Assembly (NCBI RefSeq): GCF_000002425.4
Contig: NC_037256.1
Span: 8,402,328 to 8,466,327, forward strand
DNA from: Physcomitrium patens
Lineage: Eukaryota > Streptophyta > Bryopsida > Funariales > Funariaceae
Length of the DNA: 64,000 nt
Direction: 5' to 3'
The notes below the pieces were generated by a model. It saw only the letters and a list, made by a program, of their open reading frames with translations, ran no database searches and was not told the DNA's origin. Each line of letters opens with the position of its first letter. Position 1 is the first letter of the stretch. Of the stretch, positions 24,367 to 36,151 are shown piece by piece. The translations under genes and the position numbers were made by a program.

Positions 24367-27300
24367 TTAGAATATATTCTCTACGTCTTTGTCCAGTTTG
24401 TCTTCGTCACCTTCATTATCCAAATCACTTTCATCTTCTTGCTGCAGAATCTCCATATCTTCATTAAGGTCTTCCATATTCATCTCCGCATGTCTTTGTT
24501 TAAATATTTTTACTCGCTTTTCTGTAATTGGTATTTTCAATTTTGTACCATCTAACTCTCGTAATGAGTAAGTCGCATTATCATGAACAGTTGTTACTAC
24601 ATATGGTCTAAACCAATGTTTTGAAAATTTCCGCAAGGTACTATGTTGATTATCTAGACTATTGTCATAAACAAGTACCCAATCACCTTCCTTGATTGCT
24701 TTTGGTCTCAATCAATGTTGCTTATCGAATCGCGCCTTGTTTTGTAACCTTATTCTTTTTAACCTTTCAAATGCTATTTGCACATCTTCCGATCTTTGCT
24801 CCAATTGTCAAATCCTAATAGCCAGAAGTTCTTCTCTTGACAATCCATCTTCCCATGGTAGCATACTCCAAGTAAATACCTTTTCTTCAATCGGCATAAT
24901 TGATTTTTGACCTAACATAAGTTCTACTGGTATATATCCTGTCACTGAACTATGTGTTGTTCGATCAGCCCATAATGCAAATGACAAAAGCCGTGGCCAC
25001 TCTTTAACTTTCCCATTACAAGCTTTAACTAATGCTTTCACAATCGGTGGGTGACCACGTTCACTTTTTGCATTCCCTTCCAGATTATAAGCAGTAGTTA
25101 GTGATAGTTTAACTCCACATCTTTCAAAGAACTTACGAGCTTCTTGTGCATTTAATTCTCCACCATCTGCAGTGATTTTTTCTATGCATCCGTAGTGGCA
25201 AATGACATCTTCAAGCAAAAACCTACAAATCCCCTCTGTAGATTTTGTCCTCAATGCTCTTCTTTCTACTTGATTTGATAAATCTTCAAGAGCTAAAACC
25301 AAATATCTCATCTGCCATAATCCAACTGGCATAATAACCAAATCAACAATCCATTTAAAATGAACAGTTAGAGGATACGTAGGATGAAGACCATCTCGAT
25401 GTCGGATATTAGAATACGATTGATAGATTTCACATGACTCTACAAATGAGAGCACATCTCGATACATATTTTTCCACCAATATCGTTCCTTGAGTTTAGC
25501 AAAAGTAGCCCAGATTTCTCTATGCCCTGCCCATAAACTATCATGAAACTCCTTTAATAATTTTAGTTTTTCTTCCTTTTTGCCTATCACTCGTTGTGGC
25601 ATCTCAATTCCTTTCTTCGGTCTCTTCCATAAGAATCCATCTCAAAGCAAAAATCCATATGCTTTTTTTCTTATTTGTTTGAATTTTTCTGTAGACCAAT
25701 TCTCTTGCTTAATCAAGGTATTCAAGTAATGACCAATATCCAATAATTCTCCTTCATAAGATTCTTCAAGAAATAGCTTGTCTTCTCTGTTGAGATTTGA
25801 TATTGAATAGAATTTCAATCCAACATCATCAATGTCTTCAATCATTTCGTCCTCCCACTCGTATCTTACTCGAGATAGCATGTCTGCTACTAAATTGTCC
25901 TTCTTAGTAACATGCTTAAATTCTAGATTTAGTGACTTAATATAAGCAATCCATCTCAACATTGCAATATCTGGCGTTGAATAGTTAGTAATCATTCCAA
26001 GCAATGGCAAGCAATCTATTTCAATTACTACTATTGCCCCAATCAAATAGTCTTTTTCAGCTTTCATAGTCGAAACAACTCCCAAAAGTTCTCTTTCGAC
26101 TTGCGAGTATGTACACTGATAAATACTTAAAACTTTAGCTCTAAATCGAACTGCAAATCTATTCCCACTTGAATCATCTTAACCCACAGCCCATCCAATG
26201 GCAATTGGACAAGCGTCCACAGTAAAAATCACTGATCTATTGCACTTATAATCAACCTTCGTCAATATTGGAGGTGACATCAATAATTTCTTCAATCTTT
26301 GCATTGCCTGAATATGCCTCTCTTCCCATTTAAATCGGTAACTCTTGCATAACAGTTCATATAATGGATCTGCTATGTGAGCATAATGAGGGATCCAGAT
26401 TTGATAAAATACACATGCACCTAAAAACCTGCAAACCTCTATTAGAAAATCACAATCCTCTTTCATCCTTCCAATTGCATCAACTTTAGTCGGATCTAGT
26501 TTTCTTCCGTAAGATCCACATAAATGTCCAACAATCACAACTTCTTATACTCCAAATACAGAATTCATACCCGATAATGTAAGATGAACTTCTCCAAGCC
26601 GAGTTAAAATCTTTTCACAATCTTGTATATGATCAACAACATATTTGCGACATCCCTTTTTATCTAAAGTTTCATCCTTGTCTCCTTCTCTGCACCCTTT
26701 TATAGAAACATCATCCAGAAAAGGCATAGTCTTCTCCGGAATAAAATCTCTCAATACCTTATTCATCCCATTCATCATGTGCGCAACTGAGTTGGGCCCG
26801 CCTTGAGGAAGATTGCACATTCTAACCAATCCAAGTGGTGTTCTCATCGTCATCATATCTCTACTTCCTTCGACAAGTTGAAATTGATGATAACTTGAAT
26901 ACAAGTCATCCATTGAATAGATCGCCCTTCCTACAAACACCTCAGCAAATTGATTCACAATAGGTCCAATTCCTGCATTCCTGACAGTTACTGCATTCAC
27001 CGGTTGCATATCTTGAATAAACTGTAGTGATCCATTCTTCTTAGGTATTATAAACCATCGACTAGAATACGGCGCAAATGAGGGTTCCAATATTTTCATC
27101 TTAATCTTTTCTTTTAATAGTTCCACTAATTTAGGTAAATGTACCCTTGGTAGTAGAATCGGTCTTAGATTCCAAGGTACATGCGGTACAGTGAAGATAA
27201 CCATACGTGTTATAATATTCAGATCCACACACCCAATTTCATGAGATTCGAAAGCAAACGATTTACCTTGTTTAGCCAACATCTTTTTGAAGCAAGTAAT

Positions 27301-27765
27301 TTCTTCCAGCAATAAAGAACCATCAGAATCAATCTTCAATTCTTCAAAAGTCTCTTTAGTAAACTGATGTCCAATACTCATTGGATCTCTTAAACTTGCT
27401 TCTTTTGATGCTTCTTCTATTTGTTCTTTAGAATCTTCTGGTAATGGTTTGGCAACAGGCTTTACCTTCTTATCTGTCATTTTATATCTCGTCTCTACAG
27501 TGACTTCTGGTGCTTGAAAAGATTCAAGTATGGTATAAACCTCTCTTGAATGAATCTCAACAATCTTATCATTATCTCCTAACCCAATAGATGTAATCAA
27601 TTCCAATGAATCTTCCAGTCCATTTTCTTCATAAACACCTAAAATCCTCTCATCATCTTGCAATGTACCTAACTTGCGTAATTCTCCTTTAATATTATAT
27701 AATCTTTTTCTTTCTTTTCTTTTAAAATCATCAACTTTCTTATACATAATATTTCCATTCTCCAA
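24367..27765 (-). pseudogene. pol of element C: reverse transcriptase, RNase H, integrase
   Basis: One frame carries all three enzymes, interrupted by stops at 26545 (TAA), 26179 (TAA), 25642 (TGA), 24808 (TGA) and 24712 (TGA). The RT has PWNLRPILLPRVHLP, FIIPKKNGSLQF, IYSMDDLYSSYHQF, LPQGGPNSVAHMMN and the catalytic FLDD in PFLDDVSIKG. RNase H follows (FTVDACPIAIGWAVG, VERELLGVV, NLVADMLSR). Integrase has WAGHREIWATFAKL, YWWKNMYRDV, CEIYQSY (second cysteine changed), DLVIMP, ITADGGE, and a match to GYIPVELMLGQ near its end. The C-terminal part (24711-24367) has EGDWVLVYD and an acidic tail. The RT lineage, with a FLDD loop followed by S/P-IKG, is unlike A and B. Confidence 0.9.
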
Positions 27766-27842
27766 AATATCAATAAAACTCGCATCAAAGGCACCTTCAT
27801 ATCGCGAGAGTACCTCCTCTTTTGTACCTCCATAATCTCGCT

Positions 27843-30215
27843 TTACAGTGGTACCTCTCCAAAATCCTTAAATCCTTCAACAATCTTTGGCAATGGTTTC
27901 TCCCTCAACCTATCTCGATTCCGTTCATGGTTAGGAGGTACTGTTAGAAATTGTACAGCTTTCCTCCCATCTTTGCTACATATCCTTGCATAAGCAGAAC
28001 CATCGTCAAGTACTTTTGTTTCCATCCATGTTGCTATAATATAAGGTTGTTCTAAAATCAACGGATAAGACGTTGTATTTTGAACAAAGAAATGTTGCTC
28101 CGTTGCAACATCCCCAATCCGAATTTTGACATGTGGACAAGCTCCATATAATATGCCCCGTGTGTTATTAGCTGCTTGTATTGTCCATCCATGTTCCATA
28201 TCAATTGGCCATTTTTGCTTCTTATAAAGATCTTTAGACATGAGATTTATTTCAGAACCATGGTCGACTAAATCAACAATTGGTTCTTCTATATCTCCTA
28301 CTTTCACCAATACCTCAGTAGTTGCCCTTGTCCAATGCTTTCGAGTATAATGACTCAAAATTTCTATTTCCTTATCACTATAATCTTCGAAATGTACTCG
28401 TTGATTATACCCATTCTTTTCATTTGTTGCTTGCTTGTAATCAATATCAACCTCTTCTTCATCTTTATATATTCTTGCATCAATAGTATGACTCATTCCA
28501 GTTTTGCCCATTAATTACCTCTTTCGCTTAATGTTGTCAATGATAACATCATGAAACTCCTTCTTTGTAATTTTTAAAACTTCTTTCAATGTGAATTCCA
28601 CCTTAGCATTTAATATACATTCTTCCAACACACCTTTCAAATTTGTTGCCGCTTCAATGTCAGAAAGTAGCTTATAAGCAATTGATTTGCCCTTATCTTT
28701 TGTCTCCCTTGTTTTTTTTTCCAATGATGCTGAGGTATCCTTTACAGACAATTCTTGTGAAGCTGCCTCCCGAGCCTTGTCTCCTCGAGTTTGCCTCTTA
28801 AAAGAATTTCCTTCTCTAGTATCATCAAAATTTCCTCGTCTCTTTTCTTCCATCAAAGCTTCGTGTTGGCTCTTAGCAATATATGCATGAACTAAAAGAG
28901 ACTCAACAAGATCCTTCCAACCTGTTGCACCTCGTATTGTAGCTGCAGTCCTCAATAACGCTTCTCGAGGTAATTTTCCTTCTTGCATTGTAGAAATGGC
29001 AGAAGCCCAAAACTCACTAGTTTCCGTACTTCCACCAAGGTCATCATCTACTCTAGTACCATAACTTGCACTTTCTCGTGCTGCTGTTTCATGCTCTTTT
29101 AAGTAATCTTGAACCAATGCTCTCATTCTTCCCTTGCCAAAATTGGCTTGAAGAAGATCCTCCCTATCTTTTAATGCTATCTTCCCATCTTTCTAGCAAA
29201 TAATTCCTTGCTGTATCATATTATTAAATTCATTGCAATCTTTTCTAGTGTGTGAAGCATCATCACACCAAATGCATCTTTGTACATATCCTTGTTTTGA
29301 AACATTCTTCAAATTGTTTATAGAAGTATTCTCTTCAAGTCTTGTCAATTTAATTTGAAGATCTCGCATTCCTTGTATAATTTCTTCCATCCCCATATCT
29401 GCTTTCTTTGATAAGGATGTCGAAGGTTGAACTGTAGGCATTGTTGGTGGTGTTGTACATACTGGAGCTTTGGGTGCTTGTACTGTTTTCAGAATATTGC
29501 TCCTATCCTTCCTCCTTTCTCTTTTTGTAAGCAATCCTACCGCATCTTCAACGTTCTTCCACTTTGTTGTCAATCCTTCATCTTCTTCTTTGTCTTGAAG
29601 AAGGAGTTCTAATTTTCCTTGCAATTCTCCATCAGTAGCTTGAAGAAATAGATCAACTTTGTTCGTCTCCAATGTCAATTTTTCTACCTTCAATAATTGA
29701 GAGTACTACCTCTCAAATTCCCTTAGTAGCTCTGTTGCTTGTAAATTCTTATTAGGCCATTTAATCCATTCCAGAAAGAACTTCTTAGTAATGCGATCAA
29801 CATCTTCCAAGAAATATTCATCTTTCAATGCATGTAAAAAAACCTCCCATGAATTCCCATAACAATCCGTAATCGATGCAATATGGTCTCTTATCTCCGG
29901 TATCATAGCAAGTCCAAATAATTCAACCATTTTCTTCTTTGAAATCTGATTTAATTCCATTTCATGAACATAACATTTTAAATACCTTGAAATATTCCTT
30001 CCATCAAATTGATCAATTTTATTGACCACTGCTTGCAATGCTTTAGTTGCCAAAGCTGTCTTTCGATCATTGCTTTGCTGTTGCTGTATTGATAATGAGA
30101 AGGCTTGAAACATACTAGCAATAGATGGATCCATGTGCATACCTTGTCCTTTAGAAAACCCTCCACTAGAAACTCCTCTCAAAGATCCTTCAAAATTTTT
30201 ATTTTCGTTTTCCAT
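27843..30215 (-). pseudogene. gag-protease of element C
   Basis: From the ATG at 30215 one frame runs to 27843 with stops at 29706 (TAG), 29193 (TAG) and 28515 (TAA). Gag starts MENENKNFEG and has a capsid-like part (KIDQFDGRNISRYLKCY, WEVFLHALKDEYF). One zinc-knuckle-like motif CIWCDDASHTRKDC follows. A long charged linker leads to the protease, with LVDHGSEINLMSKDLY around the expected D-S/T-G site, here D-H-G. The next enzymes are in another frame (27765 on), so a frameshift of 1 or 2 bases lies between 27843 and 27765, or the fusion used ribosomal frameshifting. I favour mutation, since the protease frame also ends in a stop. Confidence 0.85.
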
Positions 30216-30285
30216 AAAAAAAAAAAAAAAAATCAAACGAAATCAAATACCTTCCACCTCAAGCTTTCACGTCGGGTTCACCACT

Positions 30286-31468
30286 TGTTTCGTATTACGT
30301 GCTTTCCTACTTGAGAATGTGTCGGGCGTATGGCTGTAGAAGGTAGTATGGAGATTTGCTAATATTCAAGCAGTTTATCGGTTTTTAACTGTTGGAATAT
30401 AAATAACTGCAAGAATATATTGTAAATCTATACGGATGTCCTTTGACTGCTCGTCGAAATCCTTTTTGCCCTAGCCGGTAGGTCTCTAGACGTTACAGAG
30501 AACCTCGAACAACCCAAACTACTAATCTTCGATACCGCTTTATACTCACAATCTTGTATCCACTGACTATCTCGTTAGATTAACCCAATAAATTTCATTC
30601 ACTCCGCATACTCAATCCTATAGGCACCCTTTTAATTCTTCAATCACAGACATAACTTCGATTTTACAAAACAGTTAAGAGTAATCACACCCACTTCATT
30701 AAAAATCCCATTTCACCATTACAACACCAACTTCAGCAACGATTGCCTCAGTCTTCTCAAAACCCTATGAAGAAAAAAAAACCCAATTTTCTGTCTTTCT
30801 TCCCCTTTCCGAAGCATGAAGCTCGCTCTCCAATCCTTCTCCCCCTTATTTCTTAACTTATCCTCCCCTTTAACCCTAATTCTCCCCTCTCTCAAACCCT
30901 AGCCTCTGAATTTCTTCAATCTTCCATCTTGGATCTGAAATTGACTCCTGTCGTTAGAGCTTTCTCCTTCGTTTTTACCTTTAAGAGATCCTTTTACCAA
31001 AAGGATGTTCTCGGAATAGCACAAAGGACGGAACAGCCTGAAACGGAATCGAAGCCCTGTAATCGGGACAACATTGAGTCGCCCGACCAATTCAAGTCTC
31101 ATATTGGATAAGAGGCCCGTAGTAAGACCTGGATGTTCCCACAATTTGACCGCATTGGGTTGCCCGACCAAGTCAGGTCTCATATTGGGTAAGACCTAGA
31201 TTGGATGTCTTGAAATTGGATCCAATTGGCTCTTCGAACCAGGCTCACCCGTCGTTGAATTGGTCCTTCTTTTTCCTGCTGACTCCCATTATTGGAATCG
31301 AACGGAGCATTTCAGTATGCCCCGGCTGATTGTAACGGGGTGACTAAACCTAGTCTCTCAGTATTTGCACTGGAATTGGTCGTTGCTCCCAATATTTTAG
31401 GTAACTGAACATTAATAAAAGTCCTCTTTCTTTATATTTTCACGGTATACTCGTGTGACAACACGACA
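30286..31468 (-). repeat. 5' LTR of element C
   Basis: Partner of 23124-24304. Inside it, two similar units at about 31071-31112 and 31152-31193 (CATTG-GT-GCCCGACCAA, then TCATATTGG-TAAGA) form a short tandem duplication, also present in the other LTR. The segment 30982-31287 is the copy of B-family coding DNA. Confidence 0.93.
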
Positions 31469-31609
31469 ATGGTCCGAGTCATTTTGAGCTTTAGCTTGAT
31501 ACAACCGTGGTCACCCCAATAAAATTTGATATGACAATATAGAGCTTTGCAATTGGAAAACAATATAATCAATTTTGTAGGTAATTCCCACAATTACTGT
31601 ATCAATACT

Positions 31610-32266
31610 TCATAAAATATCCATAGATTTAACTCGATTGGAGTCAATCATTCTCAAAACCACTATAGTAGGCAAGAAGTGATCCAAATCCAACTCCTCC
31701 ATTGTAGCGGCATTCATAAGTTTTACATTAGATCCTCCGTCTACTTGCACTCTTGATAATAACACTCCATCAATTGAGACATCAATCCTTGGTGCACCCG
31801 GATCAGGATTCAAACTTATTTCTAGGATTTTTTTATTTTGAGATCTATGATGAATTAATAAGGAATTCAAGATAGTTTGGTACTCAAGTGCTTCCGCCAA
31901 TAGTTGCTTCATAGAGATCGTGGGCTGTATGGTACCCAAATCTTTTAGAATATCATATGGTTCTGTATTAGTAATAATTTCTAATATCCGTTTCTTCTTC
32001 CTAGTCCTAGACACTGTCGCAAGTAAATTGGTTTTCTCTATATTAGAAATTAGTAAAGCTACTGGAACAAAATTTGATGGAGCATGTAAAATCGGTTCTT
32101 TCAACGGGTAAGATTGTTCTCCCAATTGGGCTGATATTCGTTCCTTGGAATTCATGCCTTTGAGAGGATCTTTCAACGTAAAGGACATTTTCCAAAACTG
32201 TGTAGAGAACGGAATAGCTTGAAATGGAACTAAAGCCTCCGTAATTGGTACCTCATTAGGGTGCAC
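31610..32266 (-). pseudogene. Protease region of element B
   Basis: Frame of about 218 codons between B gag and the C insertion. It contains the linker LKDPLKGMNSKERISAQL and, near the end, SRVQVDGGSNVKLM, the aspartic-protease site (D-G-G in place of D-T/S-G) and LRMIDSNRVKS. It is cut downstream by C; the matching continuation is at 23123. A stop precedes it near 32270. Confidence 0.8.
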
Positions 32267-32410
32267 AACTGATTAAGGTCTTATACTGAGTAAGGGGCCT
32301 ATGTCAGGACCTGAATTGGATGGCCTCGTAATTGGATCCAATTGGCCCCCCGCTTCAGAATTACTCAAATGTTGAATTGGTCCTTTTTCCTTTTGCTGAC
32401 TTCTTGTAAT
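32160..32410 (-). repeat. Segment of B internal DNA shared with the LTRs of C
   Basis: This B segment matches 23819-24129 and 30982-31287 in the C LTRs. Shared landmarks on the plus strand are GGAACTAAAGCC/GGAATCGAAGCCC, ATTGGATCCAATTGG, and GTTGAATTGGTCCTT followed by a pyrimidine run and TGCTGACT. Protein-level similarity also holds: B reads EVPITEALVPFQAI and SFTLKDPLKGMN, C reads VVPITGLQFHFRLF and IFLVKGSLKGKN. Confidence 0.8.
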
Positions 32411-32519
32411 GACAGCTTAGAATACTTCTATCCGATGAACTAGAGATTCTTGGGTCCCATTATTTTTTTCTATTACAATTTGCACAGTCGATTATATCTT
32501 CTGATCATGATTATTAGGA

Positions 32520-34255
32520 TTAAATCAAACATTGCATTGATAATGAAAATGATCCGATTTCTTGTAATTTCCACATAATAGAGCATATTTGTCTATAAAC
32601 CTTAGATTAGGGCATTCACTAGCATAATGACTAATATGTTGGCACCGGTAGCAACGTAATGGTTTTCAGCCCATACCATTAGATACACTTAGAGTCTCCA
32701 CTAGAATATATCTACTAAGCTGATTTCAAGTAGCCATAGTAAATGATCTTGGCTGATCAGTTGCTACTGGTCAAAAATTGGACTGCTAAATTGGTATAGT
32801 TTGGGGATTATCTCCTTGATTATTTCTATCGTTTTGCATATTTGTTCTATAAACGAGATTATAATTAGTATTTTAAAAATTTCCAAAGCCACAATTAGGT
32901 CAATTTGTGCGATTACTATTCCAACTACCCATATTTCCAGTCTGTACTTGATTAACATTTCATTGAGTTGGTTGTATTAATGTCTGATTATTGAACTGTT
33001 GTTGCCTTTGTAAATGCTAGCAGTTTTGGGTAGGGTGCTTTCCTCCACAAAATGTATATTGAACACCTGTTTGTCTGGATGATGGACATTCCATATCAAA
33101 ATGACCTTGTCCCTTACAATTATTACACCATACATTAGGTCTTGTATTAAAAGGCTTATGTCGTTTTTCCTTATCTTTAGCCAAATTCCCAACCAATTCT
33201 TCATTCTTCTTTGTTAGATTTAATAACAAGGCTTCATTTGGATCTTTAACAGTCGTATTTGTGAACAACTCCAGTTATTGATGGGTTGGCAATGTAAAAT
33301 AAGGTGTCATTATTATTGGCGCTATTGCTTGGAGTAGTGTAGCATTAATTGATTTTTGCAACATAACATTCTTCATATTGGAGTCAGCCATTTGTGGATA
33401 ATTATCCATTGATACATTTCTCAGTTGTATTTGTTGGCTTCCTGAACTTAGAATCATCGTGGCCTCCACTATTAATAATTAGTCATAATGACATTCTTCC
33501 CATACCTTTGCTCGTGCCAACGATGCCTCTACTGTAGTTGGTCGAGCCTCTTTTACAAACATTTTTAATTCTAGTGGAAGCAAACCATTGATTAATATCG
33601 ACAATATAAATGTGTTTGGTATTTGATTATTTGACTATTTATAAAATATATCTACAACCCGACCATAATATGACTCTACTGATTCTTCCGCAAATATCTT
33701 GCTATTCATAAAACTTTCTCTAAGCCGATCTTCAAATCCAATTGGTTTAAAATGGGTTAGGAAGGCATTCCTCAAGGCCTCCCAATTGGAAAATCTATCC
33801 ACTAGTTGCCGATTATACCATTCAAAAGCTATATCTTTTAAAATTGCTTGCAACCATCTCAACTAAATGTCTTCAGTTTTACCATTATTAGCCATGTAGG
33901 CTATCAAGAATTAAGATATATGGTGATTGGAATCAGAGCCCGACCAACCACTAAAAGTAGGTAGTGGTACCATACTTGTAGTGCAGTCTCCTACTGCTCC
34001 CATTTGTAGTGCAATTGGTACTTCTGGCACTCCTACGGCCATTGGTGTTATCACTGGTCTCCTTGCTATTTGAATTTGAATTTTTCTTCTTTTGGTTTTA
34101 CTTGGACCTACAATTCCTTTTTGTTGTTCCCATAGGAGATTTCTTATATGTAATCGCTCATGTCTTTCTTTTGCTTATCGATTAATTCTTTGATAATCCT
34201 CTCCTTCAAGATTATTACTCAGAATCTTTCATTCTTCTTTACAAAATCAACACTA
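32520..34255 (-). pseudogene. gag of element B with several zinc knuckles
   Basis: Pieces in order: an N-terminal basic segment (RNLLWEQQKGI), a proline/valine-rich segment (PLPTFSGWSGSDSNHH), capsid (WLQAILKDIAFEWYNRQL, FSNWEALRNAFLTHF; 33862-33635), then a Gln/Asn-rich region and zinc knuckles. Visible knuckles: CNNCKGQGHFDMEC (about 33130-33090), YTFCGGKHPTQNC (first Cys lost, 33060-33020), CYRCQHISHYASEC (about 32655-32613), and a fourth, more degenerate LLCGNYKKSDHFHYQC (about 32587-32540). Several stops and frame changes separate the pieces. Three or four knuckles is more than the usual one or two for gypsy gag. Confidence 0.75.
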
Positions 34256-34393
34256 CCTTGATTTATAACTCACATATTTATAACCCTAAAACTAGTTCTT
34301 TTCATGTTCTCATTCAACATATAATTCCATCTCCCATACAATCAATTTCTAATATTTCATATTGTTATCATTTCCGTGGTAGCGGCACCAAAA

Positions 34394-35160
34394 TGTTGTT
34401 CTCGTTGTATTCAAGCTTCAATATATCAAAGCAATTGAACTAATATAGGTGGGTTTGAACATGCAAAAGAACTAGTTATATGAATTGGGTTTGTTAGTAT
34501 TACAATTGATTGTACTCTAGCTATCTGAAATCAATTATCAAACTACAAAATACCAAAGCTTACTACTTCCATCTTAATTCAATACATAATCTATTCTATG
34601 ACTATCAATTCAACAATACTTCCATATTCTTATCAGTTCATCTCCCACTTACTCTCTTTCAATTGTTATATATTCAATTATTAATCTCCAACTAACTTAT
34701 TATATTCAGTTTCTCAATTCATCCCACAAAATTCAATATCTTCACTTATCACAATACAATTCAGTAATCTCAATTCTCCAGGTCACAAATTTTCTCCAAA
34801 ACGGTCAGTCCAAAGTCATATTTCATAATATTATAATCACAATTTCAACAATACTTCTCTCAATCACAATTCTTTATAAGCAAATAAAAGCAAAGAAAAC
34901 AAAGAGGTAGCACCAAGCTTACCCCGGCTTACAACTCTCACAGTTTGGCCTTGATCACCCTTTTCTCAACCTCTTTATCCTATCCAAAAGATGGACCATC
35001 GGCTAACAGATTCCAAAGGTTATGATCCTTTGAATTCTTAACCATTTGTTCCACTAACAACCTATTGTTACCAACTAAACTGCCTAACCATAAGTCTAAT
35101 TTTCAAGGTTGTCAATAACCAACCAGTAACTTATGACAAAATTTATTTACCTATTCTACA
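34394..35160 (-). repeat. 5' LTR of element B
   Basis: Starts TGTTGTTCTCG and ends CTATTCTACA on the plus strand. Partner of 18555-19321. The bases after it, 35161-35165 (ATTAT), begin element A internal DNA. Confidence 0.92.
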
Positions 35161-35269
35161 ATTATCCTCTTCTAAACTGATATTTTCCTTAGTATTTTCT
35201 TTGATCTCAAGTCCTCTCTTCTATTTGTCTTGAGCGATATTAGACATCTTCTCTTTTTCAAGTATTATC

Positions 35270-36071
35270 ATGACAGAACTTGCCAAAATGAAGAGTGCAA
35301 TGGCACAAATGCAAGAGCAATTGAGTGAGTTAATGCTTGCGATGCAACAACTCAATTTATGACCACAAAGAGCAACAAGATTGGTAGAAATGATTGGAGC
35401 TGCTTCAACATCTCCACCAAATCATGTCCCTCCCTCCTATGGTGGAATGCCCTTCCAATATTAGAGAACCTAGAATTTCCTATCCGAGAAGTTTGATGGG
35501 ACCAAATCAAAGTTTAGAGGATTTACCAATCAATTATAACTTATGATTGAACTTCAATCCCAAAGCTATCCAACTCCAAGATCGCAAGTTAGATTCATTG
35601 ATATGCTTCTTTTAGGTTCAACATTATCATGGTTTTCATCTTTTCTTGAACAATAAGATCCAATATTAGATAATCTTGAGATTTTTTTGGTGGAGTTTTG
35701 ATTCATATATGGAGAACATGATGTAATTTGTATTGCAACCAATAAGATCCATATTTTGCTACAAGAAAATCGATCAGTAATGTTGTATGCTTTACAGTTT
35801 CAACAACTTGCAACTGATATCAAGAGGGATGTGATATTAGTGAATATACATGAGAGCCAGAAATCGTACAAGTAGACCTCAACATTACTATAATTCAATG
35901 GCAAGACCAACATCTGTTCAATACATACATTCGGAAGTAAAGGATATGCAAATTGATGTAGTACATTTCAAATCTCTTATTGAGCAAGAAAAGACTTGTC
36001 GTCATCAAGAACGATTGTGCTTATATTATAGAGAACCTAAGCACACTACTCAACATTGCTCAAAGAAGTGA
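35270..36071 (+). pseudogene. gag of element A, with internal deletion
   Basis: From ATG 35270 it starts MTELAKMKSAMAQMQ, a short coiled-coil start, then capsid (KFDGTKSKFRGFTNQL, YGEHDVICIATNKI, LYALQFQQLATDIKRD). At 35832-35863 it holds 32 bases identical to the chromodomain region of the same element, and family capsid sequence expected here appears to be missing. It resumes with ARNRTSRPQHYYNS and a zinc knuckle, CLYYREPKHTTQHC, in which the second cysteine is Tyr. Stops at 35360, 35461 and later make it non-functional. Confidence 0.8.
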
Positions 36072-36151
36072 CACAACCATAAAATGAGGAGTATAGTGAT
36101 CAAAGAAGATAGCATGTCAAAAAACAAATTTGTCCAACTACAATAGGGACT

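Larger units (their letters stand above)
23124..31468 (-). mobile_element. Element C: Ty3/gypsy retrotransposon inserted in B
   Basis: LTRs 23124-24304 (1181 bp) and 30286-31468 (1183 bp) are nearly identical over much of their length, more diverged in the first 190 bases. The element reads on the minus strand: gag-protease (30215-27843) then RT, RNase H and integrase (27765-24367). A primer site TGGTGAACCCGACGTGAA sits two bases inside the 5' LTR (30283-30266), and a purine tract AAAGGGGGTGGA precedes the 3' LTR (24316-24305). It interrupts B between protease and RT. The flanks ACCAT and CCTTG do not form a clean target duplication. It is the most intact element here but carries nine stops and one frameshift. 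Confidence 0.93.
18555..35160 (-). mobile_element. Element B: Ty3/gypsy retrotransposon inserted in A, interrupted by C
   Basis: Both LTRs (18555-19321 and 34394-35160) are 767 bp, about 93 percent identical where compared. Flanking bases ATTAC (18550-18554) and ATTAT (35161-35165) form a near-perfect 5-bp target duplication inside element A. Coding is on the minus strand: gag (about 34255-32520), protease (32266-31610), then element C, then reverse transcriptase/RNase H (23113-21300), integrase (21250-19928) and an extra coiled-coil frame (19830-19350). A primer site starting TGGTGCCGCTACCACGG lies just inside the 5' LTR (34390-34374, minus). A purine tract AGGAGTGGGGCT lies at 19333-19322. 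No chromodomain was seen, so it is a non-chromovirus gypsy lineage. Confidence 0.93.

Noticed and set aside
31469..31473. Target-site duplication of element C
   Set aside because: ACCAT and CCTTG on the two sides do not match well enough to call.
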